In this document: piece after piece, positions 1-5,263 of the stretch | How positions within the stretch are numbered: the first letter of the stretch is position 1 | Layout: each line of letters begins with the position of its first letter | From: Omnitrophica WOR_2 bacterium GWA2_47_8 | Lineage (GTDB): Bacteria; Omnitrophota; Gorgyraeia; Zapsychrales; GWA2-47-8 | Reading direction: 5' to 3' | Assembly (NCBI GenBank): GCA_001805375.1 | Contig: MHFY01000079.1 | Coordinates: 2,524-7,786 of the forward strand | Length of the DNA: 5,263 bases | The notes under the pieces: model-generated | Database searches by the model: none | Told to the model about the DNA's origin: nothing | The model's input: only the letters and a program-made list of their open reading frames with translations | Program-made: the position numbers and the translations under genes

Positions 1-1403
1 TTTTCCGTTGCTTCCATGGGGCCTTGCTCGATAATGGCATGACAAGTGTTGCAATCCTTGGAGAGGACCTTGCCGGTGCTGGACTTATGATTATTGTCGT
101 GGCAGCGGAAACATCCCGGGAATATCATGTGCCCGATATTGTCAGGGTACTTCTTCCAGGAAACCTTCATGGAAGGGAACAAATTTGTTTGATAAATATG
201 AATGGTGGTCTTTACTGCTTGGTCAATATTCGCTTTTTTCTGGCTCCAGACATCAGGGTACTTTTTTTGATAAAATTGCTCCAGCTTTTCCTGGATGGAC
301 GCTTTCGCGTCCTCAGTTGAAGTATATTCTGCGGCCAATGCCTTGACAGCTTCGCGTTTAATATAAGGAATATCTCTATCGATATCTCCGAGGCTTAGTG
401 CTTCATTAACCTGGTCAACCGGCGATTGAAAATTATGGCTTGGACGGTTATGGCAGTCCATACAGTCCATGAGGCGAAGTTCTCCCTTTGGGGGATCGTC
501 AATGGAATACTTCGATGTCGAGTCAACAAAGACCTCTTCTTTCCCATCGGAATGAATGACCTTCATCCAGGGAATGGATTGGCGTTTCTCATCTTCAGCA
601 ATGTAGTAGACTTTGCTGTTGATATTCATATGCCAATGGATGCCTTCTTTTTTGCCGTAGGTGGGCTTTCCCCCGCCAACGAACATCAGCATCCGTGTTT
701 TCCAGGGAGTATTTTTCTCATCGGACAAGAAATACTCATGGTCCTGCTCAACAGCACCAAAAAATTCTTGAGGCCAATGGCATTTTTCGCATGTTTCTTG
801 AGCGGGGCGTAAATTTTTAACGGGTGTTTCAATGGGGCGGTGATATTTATTGAATAAGACTGAATACACTTGATAGGTGCCAGCAAGTTTGGAACGGACA
901 AACCAATCCACGCCGGGGCCGATATGGCATTCGACGCAGCCTACGCGGGCATGCGGTGAATTTTGATACGCGGTAAATTCCGGATGCATCGGCTCATGGC
1001 AGGTCTTTCCACAAAAAGTCACTGACTCCGTGAATTCATATGCCTTATAACTGCCAACGATTGTCAAGATCAGAAAACCAGTCATCACTGCCCAGGTGAT
1101 GTAGGCCAATTTTTGATGAATCGGATTATTAAAATCAATGATCGGAAAGCGGCGGACATAGTCCTTTTTCAGTCTCTTCCTTCTTTCCAGCCAAGCCCCG
1201 ATCGGGATCATTACGAGGCTGATAATTAAAAAGATAGGGGCAATAAGGTAAGTAAAAATTCCTAAATACGGATTGCCTTCGTGGGCTCTAAAATCGAGGA
1301 TGAACAGTACAATGATCGCGGAAAACCATATGGCAGAGAAAATCGTCCCGGCAATACTGATCCAATTTTGAAAGATGCTCTGTTTCTTGTTTTCTAGATT
1401 CAC
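1..1403 (-). CDS. NapC/NirT-family multiheme cytochrome c, three N-terminal membrane helices (3' end missing)
   Basis: The frame is open from a GTG at 1403 to the left window edge, giving 467 residues and no stop, so the C-terminus is missing. Two hydrophobic helices come first (about residues 14-37 and 46-71), then a basic loop (ERRKRLKK) and a third helix (about 99-118) leading directly into the heme domain, as in NapC/NrfH. Six heme sites are visible: an unusual CX3CH (131-136) followed by CVECH (156), CEKCH (205), CMDCH (314), CFRCH (431) and CNTCH (451). Family-typical segments include SPHARV (149-154), GIHWHM (254-259) and DCHNRPSH (316-323). Proteins of this family oxidise membrane quinol and pass electrons to periplasmic partners. 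The GTG lies 8 nt after the NrfD stop with no clear ribosome site, so translation is probably coupled. No in-frame ATG precedes the helices, which supports GTG as the start. The family call is firm; the partner and direction of electron flow are inferred. Confidence 0.9.
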   Translation of the reverse strand, partial: MNLENKKQSIFQNWISIAGTIFSAIWFSAIIVLFILDFRAHEGNPYLGIFTYLIAPIFLIISLVMIPIGAWLERRKRLKKDYVRRFPIIDFNNPIHQKLAYITWAVMTGFLILTIVGSYKAYEFTESVTFCGKTCHEPMHPEFTAYQNSPHARVGCVECHIGPGVDWFVRSKLAGTYQVYSVLFNKYHRPIETPVKNLRPAQETCEKCHWPQEFFGAVEQDHEYFLSDEKNTPWKTRMLMFVGGGKPTYGKKEGIHWHMNINSKVYYIAEDEKRQSIPWMKVIHSDGKEEVFVDSTSKYSIDDPPKGELRLMDCMDCHNRPSHNFQSPVDQVNEALSLGDIDRDIPYIKREAVKALAAEYTSTEDAKASIQEKLEQFYQKKYPDVWSQKKANIDQAVKTTIHIYQTNLFPSMKVSWKKYPDNIGHMIFPGCFRCHDNNHKSSTGKVLSKDCNTCHAIIEQGPMEATE

Positions 1404-1411
1404 GTTATATT

Positions 1412-2587
1412 TTAGGAATTTTTCGCTTCAGTCGCTGTATCGATCCATGGTGGAAGGATTTTAACCAAAACGTATAATATCACAAAGGGAAGGATAAGCA
1501 ACAATCCGCACATCAAAATACCTTCCAGTCCAAAAATTTGCATTTTATAAACCGTGAGCCCTCTTAAACTTTTTGAAAAAAGTTGGCCGCCGATGACCAC
1601 ATTCCATCGCGTGCTGAAGATCCCTACCTGGACCAAAAGTGTTGAAAGAAAATAGATCATCCTTCTCATCTCATCAGGTAACCGGCCAAACCGGCCAATA
1701 ATAATACCAAGGATGGGGACTAAAGTGCCGAATAAAATTTGGGTAATGATAAGGCTTAGGAAAAGCCGATTTTGGATCAGATCCGCTAAAATATGAATGG
1801 ATTCTTCGGACTCATAGAGTCGATGGATAAAATCCAGAGTTTCCAGAGAGAAATCGATCAGCATGGCATAAAGTAAAAACTCCGCTAATTTATTCAAACA
1901 CGCCATATCCGGTTTCCTCCAGCGGAACATATTTGTGATCATATGCAGTAGGAAAACCATCGCAATGCCGGAAACGATTGCCGAGAAGAGAAACACAATG
2001 GGCATCAAAACTGAGCTCCACCACGGATTAGCCTTAATGGAACCGAAAATAAATCCGACATAACCATGAAGGAGGAATGCCGATGGGATACCGATAATGG
2101 TGATAATCTTTCCCGCTTTATGATCAAACTGCACGGCCTTTTCAGAAATATCCGTCGCGCCTAAGGTTAAAATCAAATAGAACCATTTTGCCAATCCCCT
2201 TTTTTCTTTTGACCAGATCACAATATTTTCCCGATAATCAAACCAGATCTCAAGCAATAAGACCACGAGTAAATACCAGGCATAGACGAACCCAAACATG
2301 GCCATGGCTGATCCAATATGAGGTGTCCAGAGCATTTCTAAGGCGCGCTCGGGATGGCCAAGATGGAAAAAAAGCGGCAAGGGCGCGACAATGAGAAAAG
2401 AAAGCGCCGTCAATAGCGCCAGCCGGTAAACCGGTTCCAACACCTTAACGTTGAATGTTTTATTCAATGAGGCAAGGATAAAAGCACCGGCGACCAAGCC
2501 GGTTAAGTACGGATAAATAACAATAAGCAATCCCCATTGGAGCTCATACTCATTAGGATATATAAACCCGTTAAAAGAAGAATGCAT
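1412..2587 (-). CDS. NrfD/PsrC-type membrane subunit (quinone-interacting)
   Basis: This is a 391-residue, strongly hydrophobic protein with about nine or ten membrane segments. Family-like landmarks are LGHPERA (76-82) after the second helix, SAFLLHG (169-175) entering a glycine-rich helix, KANPWW (185-190), and RWNVVIGGQ (327-335) near the C-terminus. The length matches the ten-helix PsrC/HybB/DsrP/ActC branch better than the shorter eight-helix enterobacterial NrfD. Such subunits bind quinone on the periplasmic side and exchange electrons with a ferredoxin-like partner, and some are proposed to move protons. The partner is encoded immediately upstream, with only 1 nt between its TAA and this ATG. 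A GGAG-containing ribosome site lies inside the upstream gene's 3' end. No substrate can be read from the membrane subunit itself. I give no gene symbol because nrfD, psrC, dsrP and ttrC cannot be separated by eye. Confidence 0.93.
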   Translation of the reverse strand: MHSSFNGFIYPNEYELQWGLLIVIYPYLTGLVAGAFILASLNKTFNVKVLEPVYRLALLTALSFLIVAPLPLFFHLGHPERALEMLWTPHIGSAMAMFGFVYAWYLLVVLLLEIWFDYRENIVIWSKEKRGLAKWFYLILTLGATDISEKAVQFDHKAGKIITIIGIPSAFLLHGYVGFIFGSIKANPWWSSVLMPIVFLFSAIVSGIAMVFLLHMITNMFRWRKPDMACLNKLAEFLLYAMLIDFSLETLDFIHRLYESEESIHILADLIQNRLFLSLIITQILFGTLVPILGIIIGRFGRLPDEMRRMIYFLSTLLVQVGIFSTRWNVVIGGQLFSKSLRGLTVYKMQIFGLEGILMCGLLLILPFVILYVLVKILPPWIDTATEAKNS

Positions 2588-2588
2588 T

Positions 2589-3488
2589 TTATCTCACTTC
2601 TCCGTTAGCCCCGGCATAGAAAACCTTGGGCTGAGTGTTTAATTCCGGTTTTAATGTTTGCGTGTTATTAAAACGTAGGAATCGTAGGATCGGACTACTT
2701 TGTTGGCTTAGCTCACCGAAAATTCGGGCCTTTGTTGGACAAACTTCAACGCAGGCCGGCAGTTTCCCCTTCGTGATGCGATGATAACAAAGCGTGCATT
2801 TGTCGGCAACATGCTTGGTGGGGTGAATATACCGTGCGCCATAAGGACAGGCCTGAACACAATATCGGCATCCTACACAATAGTTTTCATCAACCAGTAC
2901 GACTCCATCCCTGCTTTTAAATGTTGCGCCCACCGGGCACACTTGAACACAGGGAGGATTTGCGCAATGATTGCATAATTTGGGGACAAAAAAGGCCTTT
3001 AAAAGATCTTCATCCCCTTTGATCTCCGGGAACCCATGCATTCCGCCGTCAGGGCTGTCGACTGTAGTTTCGCCCTCAGTTGGAGTTACATATCGTTCGA
3101 CCCAGGTTCGGAAATAATATGGCTCTTCCGGGACATCGTTCTCAATTTTGCATGCTGCCACGCATTTCCCGCAGCCGATGCATTTGCTAATGTCAATTCC
3201 CATTGCGTAATTGTGCTTCGTTGGGTCATACGGTTCTTCATCCATGCCGCAAAGTATATCAAGCGGAGGACAGAGCATGAAAAAAGCGAAAGATGACACA
3301 GTTTTGAGGCAGAATTTCAAAAATTCCCGCTTATTCATTATTGTTTGAGCGCAAAGTGAGTCATTGTTATCCTGAAATAAACGACCGATCTTTTCGAGAT
3401 GAGATTCCTTTTCACGGCTGTATTCAATGTCAGAATGATCTGCGTCGGTATTCTGCTTCACCTGTTCGGCTTTTTGTTCTTTTTTCAT
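2589..3488 (-). CDS. Four-cluster [4Fe-4S] ferredoxin subunit (NrfC/PsrB/TtrB type) with KR-type Tat-like signal
   Basis: The protein has 299 residues and four cysteine quartets: C103/106/109/113, C172/175/180/184, C204/207/210/214 and C231/234/246/250. This spacing matches the electron-transfer subunits of molybdopterin enzymes and Nrf complexes and predicts four [4Fe-4S] clusters wiring NrfD to a periplasmic cytochrome. Before the clusters sits NKREFLK (52-58) and a hydrophobic stretch (about 63-79), a Tat-like signal with Lys-Arg in place of Arg-Arg; Salmonella TtrB is the known precedent for KR. An acidic and basic 50-residue tail precedes it, unusually long for an n-region. The ATG at 3488 overlaps the upstream TGA (ATGA) and has GGAGG 7 nt before it, while the internal ATG at 3338 has no ribosome site, so I keep the long form. 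The hydrophobic stretch could remain as a membrane anchor. Periplasmic location is inferred. Confidence 0.92.
   Translation of the reverse strand: MKKEQKAEQVKQNTDADHSDIEYSREKESHLEKIGRLFQDNNDSLCAQTIMNKREFLKFCLKTVSSFAFFMLCPPLDILCGMDEEPYDPTKHNYAMGIDISKCIGCGKCVAACKIENDVPEEPYYFRTWVERYVTPTEGETTVDSPDGGMHGFPEIKGDEDLLKAFFVPKLCNHCANPPCVQVCPVGATFKSRDGVVLVDENYCVGCRYCVQACPYGARYIHPTKHVADKCTLCYHRITKGKLPACVEVCPTKARIFGELSQQSSPILRFLRFNNTQTLKPELNTQPKVFYAGANGEVR
2597..2603 (-). promoter_or_regulatory. Ribosome binding site GGAGAAG of the NrfD-like gene
   Basis: GGAGAAG lies in the last codons of the ferredoxin gene. Its GGAG core is 12 nt before the ATG at 2587, slightly longer than ideal. With only 1 nt between stop and start, translation is probably coupled as well. 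Confidence 0.55.
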
Positions 3489-4231
3489 CGGTTCGCCTCC
3501 GGATTATGGGGATAATGACAATCCCAGCAGAGATAACGACCGCTATGAGCTTCTAAGTCGATCCTTGGGATTTCCGCTGAGCTGGTGGCATTGCGTGCAT
3601 GACATTGGCCGCAGAAGTCATTATTTTCAGGCTTTTTAACTTCGAAAGCACGGGGATTGGCCAAGTGCTCCGGTGGAGTCTCATGGCACGTGGAGCATTC
3701 TAATGAGGCGTGATGAGAAACTATTTTTTGGCTGGCTATGGCACGGTGACATGCGCTACAGTTTTCAGGGGTATGCGGGAGCATCGGATTATGCGGCTGA
3801 TGACACTGTGTGCAAAATTTGCCTGGATTATGCTGACTGGCAATGATTTGAGGAAATCCGGTAGGCCGAGCTAGATTATAATCGTGACAAATCACACATT
3901 GACTGCGATCGTGAGGAATTTCCGGTTTCGACTCGGTTGGGTCATCGGCATGTTTAGCCGCTGGGCCATGGCATACTTCGCATGAGATGTTTTTGTGATA
4001 GGATTTTGCCTTTAGCGCGTAAATCTCATCGTGGCAGTCGGCACAAAGTTCCGCCCCTGCATATTTGGTTTCTTTGGTTTTTATTTCATCGACTGCAGCA
4101 GCTCGATAATGCCCATACAGTCCGAATGTCGGCGGGATAAAGTATTTACGAGCAGTGATGAAAACCGTAATGGCTATAAAAAAAAGGATGCATAAACTGG
4201 TGATTTGCTGGGGAATTTTGGGAAATTTCAA
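3485..4231 (-). CDS. Membrane-anchored octaheme cytochrome c, tandem duplicate of a tetraheme unit
   Basis: The 248-residue product starts with a short basic stretch and one hydrophobic helix (about residues 10-27) that has no obvious cleavage site, so it is probably a signal anchor. Eight CXXCH motifs follow, with first cysteines at 63, 84, 112, 140, 158, 179, 207 and 235. The two sets of four have identical spacing, and both end in CHxPHNP, so the protein is a duplicated tetraheme unit. Each unit also keeps four extra histidines in register, enough for bis-His ligation of all hemes. Motif style (HxxxxCxxCHGP) recalls NrfB, DmsE and MtrA electron-wire cytochromes. Its position between the HAO-like gene and the FeS/NrfD pair suggests it carries electrons between them, as NrfB does. 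The start is TTG: an in-frame TAA lies 6 nt upstream, the next in-frame ATG is at residue 150, and GAAAGG sits 8 nt before the TTG. The stop overlaps the next start by 4 nt. Confidence 0.9.
   Translation of the reverse strand: MKFPKIPQQITSLCILFFIAITVFITARKYFIPPTFGLYGHYRAAAVDEIKTKETKYAGAELCADCHDEIYALKAKSYHKNISCEVCHGPAAKHADDPTESKPEIPHDRSQCVICHDYNLARPTGFPQIIASQHNPGKFCTQCHQPHNPMLPHTPENCSACHRAIASQKIVSHHASLECSTCHETPPEHLANPRAFEVKKPENNDFCGQCHARNATSSAEIPRIDLEAHSGRYLCWDCHYPHNPEANR
3496..3500 (-). promoter_or_regulatory. Ribosome binding site GGAGG of the ferredoxin gene
   Basis: GGAGG on the minus strand lies 7 nt before the ATG at 3488, inside the last codons of the octaheme gene. It decides the start of the ferredoxin subunit: the alternative ATG at 3338, which would give a conventional short signal peptide, has no such sequence. 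Confidence 0.8.
3500..4045 (-). repeat. In-frame tandem duplication of an 87-residue tetraheme unit
   Basis: Residues 63-149 (bases 4045-3785) and 158-244 (bases 3760-3500) of the octaheme cytochrome align without a gap at an offset of 95 residues. Heme spacing is 21, 28, 28 in both copies. Besides the twelve heme-motif residues per unit, identical positions include K74/K169, S77/S172, H79/H174, H94/H189, P98/P193, P127/P222, H134/H229 and the PHNP that closes each unit. By hand I count 28 identities in 89 aligned positions, including the Glu two residues before the first Cys. The DNA copies have diverged too far to be a recent duplication. Confidence 0.88.
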
Positions 4232-4317
4232 CTTTTATGCCTTTCTTACGGGGCAATCGTCCAACTTTAAAGTTTCTGCTTGATAAAAAGTCAAACGAAC
4301 AGAAATCCTCAAAGCAA
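4232..4317 (-). other. Intercistronic spacer with possible hairpin
   Basis: This is the only real spacer in the window, 86 nt between the HAO-like stop and the octaheme TTG. TTTCTG (4300-4305) and CAGAAA (4273-4278), read on the minus strand, can pair, with a possible inner TTGA/TCAA stem (4291-4294 with 4280-4283) around a 7-nt loop. The perfect 12-bp palindrome AACTTTAAAGTT (4263-4274) follows. No U-run follows the stem, so it is not a convincing rho-independent terminator. It could be an mRNA processing or stability element or chance in AT-rich DNA. Confidence 0.35.
4240..4245 (-). promoter_or_regulatory. Ribosome binding site GAAAGG before a TTG start
   Basis: GAAAGG lies 8 nt before the TTG at 4231. 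It is a modest match, but it supports the non-ATG start of the octaheme cytochrome, which is bounded by an in-frame TAA 6 nt upstream of the TTG. Confidence 0.55.
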
Positions 4318-5263
4318 TTATTTATATCGCTCTTGGAAATTTTTTTGTGCCTCTTTGCGTTTGGCATCTTCGACTGGGTCCACTTTGTTGATATACCATT
4401 TGTGGTCGGCGGATTCCAAAACTTCTTCGAGTCTTGCCTTTAATTTTTTAGCGTGCTTCACTGTTTCGGTGTTTTTTGACTTCAGGTTCATCTCTATTAT
4501 CTCTTCGAGTTCCGGGATAAACTCACTATAAAACTTTTTTGCCACTTCATATGTCCCGTGCCAATGCGTATAGTCAGGGCCCATCATCGATACGCCGTGC
4601 CTGGCCCGGCGGCCTTCATGATGCCAAAGTTCATACCAGACAAAATCGATCTTATTGCCGAATTCCACCGGCTTAAGTAAGGGTTTCGCCAAGTCCATTA
4701 ATTCTTGGCCCGGTCTGGCGAATTTTGCGGCATATAATTCCAGAAGGCTGTCATATTGAAGATAAAAACTGTCGATATAATTTCTGCTATGACACTGCGC
4801 GCAGACATCTTTCATGTTTTTCCGTCGGGTTTGCCAATTGACATCCTTGCCGGCCAGCCCCATTTTGGCATCGGAGATCTCCGGGCGGATGGAAATGACC
4901 GGACGGTTATTCCAGCTTATCCTCATTCCGACATCATGCGTGACCGGCTGGTCGGGCGTGGCGCTCATATGGCAGGTCGCGCAGGTCGGAGCGGCATTGT
5001 AATCTTCACCCAAAACCCATTTTTCATTATCCAGGTTCATTTTGTGCTTATTCGCATGGAAGGCGATCCCATGCTTCGATTCCTCATAGATCTCGATCTG
5101 CGGATGGTCCGGCCCCATATGGCATTTACCGCAATTTTCCGGATTCCGTGCTTGTTCGACCGAAAATTTGTGCCGTGAATGACAGGCGGAGCACGAACCT
5201 TCCGACCCATCGGGGTTGATCCGTCCGATCCCTGTATTCGGCCAGGTTGCGGGATCCAGGGCG
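4318..5263 (-). CDS. HAO-like octaheme cytochrome c, C-terminal part (5' end missing)
   Basis: The frame is open from the right edge to TAA at 4318, giving 314 residues with no start in the window. The ATG at 5118 is internal: it falls just after a CXXCH, and family sequence continues upstream of it. Four heme motifs are present: CSACH (24), CGKCH (44), CATCH (94) and CAQCH (154). By order they should be hemes 5-8 of the eight in hydroxylamine oxidoreductase-like proteins. Segments such as WPNTGIGRINPDGS (7-20), SACHSRHKFS (25-34), ESKHG (61-65) and MMGPDYTHWHG (226-236) match the family as I know it. Family members oxidise hydroxylamine or hydrazine, or reduce nitrite or hydroxylamine. The catalytic heme 4 is off the window, so direction and substrate cannot be set. 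The tail after DYTHWHG is helical and charged with no membrane helix, so the mature protein is probably soluble in the periplasm, unlike Nitrosomonas HAO with its C-terminal hydrophobic segment. Confidence 0.9.
   Translation of the reverse strand, partial: ALDPATWPNTGIGRINPDGSEGSCSACHSRHKFSVEQARNPENCGKCHMGPDHPQIEIYEESKHGIAFHANKHKMNLDNEKWVLGEDYNAAPTCATCHMSATPDQPVTHDVGMRISWNNRPVISIRPEISDAKMGLAGKDVNWQTRRKNMKDVCAQCHSRNYIDSFYLQYDSLLELYAAKFARPGQELMDLAKPLLKPVEFGNKIDFVWYELWHHEGRRARHGVSMMGPDYTHWHGTYEVAKKFYSEFIPELEEIIEMNLKSKNTETVKHAKKLKARLEEVLESADHKWYINKVDPVEDAKRKEAQKNFQERYK

Noticed and set aside
426..812. Plus-strand open frame of 128 codons
   Set aside because: It lies wholly opposite the NapC/NirT cytochrome, whose minus-strand frame contains four of its heme motifs between 1 and 800. 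The plus-strand product has no recognisable family.
2781..3556. Three plus-strand open frames opposite the ferredoxin gene
   Set aside because: They are antisense to a clear four-cluster ferredoxin with intact cysteine spacing. Their products show no domain.
4263..4305. Rho-independent terminator after the HAO-like gene
   Set aside because: The stem is weak and AT-rich, and no U-run follows it on the minus strand.
4146..4367. Minus-strand frame spanning the spacer between the HAO-like and octaheme genes
   Set aside because: It overlaps both genes in another frame and its product is low-complexity and family-less; it is a shadow of the spacer.
4318..5118. Starting the HAO-like gene at the ATG at 5118
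   Set aside because: The frame stays open to the window edge, and the upstream 48 residues carry two further heme motifs, so this Met is internal.
4756..5178. Plus-strand open frame of 140 codons
   Set aside because: It is antisense to the HAO-like gene, whose frame is confirmed by heme motifs and family segments throughout.
4318..5263. Identity as NrfA (ammonifying cytochrome c nitrite reductase)
   Set aside because: No CXXCK motif is visible, and the GRINPDGS and DYTHWHG segments and heme spacing match HAO-like octahemes. NrfA would also not have this extended C-terminal helical region after the last heme.

Overview
The window is one stretch of a minus-strand operon that encodes a periplasmic, membrane-linked multiheme cytochrome respiratory system. 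All five genes read right to left. They are separated by 8 nt or less, or overlap, except for one 86-nt spacer. The two outer genes run off the window ends. There are no RNA genes, mobile elements or CRISPR arrays, and no gene-free stretch over 300 bases. No promoter is visible, because transcription must begin right of base 5263.

Layout in transcription order: (1) 5263-4318, C-terminal part of an octaheme cytochrome of the hydroxylamine oxidoreductase (HAO)-like family. (2) 4231-3485, a membrane-anchored cytochrome with eight CXXCH motifs that is an exact-register tandem duplication of a four-heme unit. (3) 3488-2589, a four-cluster [4Fe-4S] ferredoxin subunit of the NrfC/PsrB/TtrB type with a KR-type Tat-like signal after a long N-terminal tail. 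(4) 2587-1412, an NrfD/PsrC-type integral membrane quinone-interacting subunit. (5) 1403-1, a NapC/NirT-family multiheme cytochrome with three N-terminal membrane helices, open at the left edge. The visible part of the window holds 17 CXXCH motifs, one CX3CH motif and 16 ferredoxin-type cysteines.

The arrangement catalytic cytochrome - small multiheme cytochrome - FeS protein - NrfD parallels the nrfABCD order of enterobacterial ammonifying nitrite reductase. Here an HAO-like octaheme protein stands where NrfA would be, and a duplicated octaheme stands where pentaheme NrfB would be. The simplest model, which is inference, is that quinol oxidised at NrfD (and perhaps at the NapC/NirT protein) passes electrons through the FeS subunit and the duplicated octaheme to the HAO-like enzyme. 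That enzyme would then reduce nitrite or hydroxylamine, or flow would reverse if it oxidises a nitrogen compound.

The organism is a Gram-negative-type anaerobe or facultative anaerobe. AT-leaning composition, TTG and GTG starts and this gene content would fit lineages such as Calditrichota, Ignavibacteria or related FCB groups, or deltaproteobacterial lineages. The sequence alone does not fix the taxon, so this is a weak guess.
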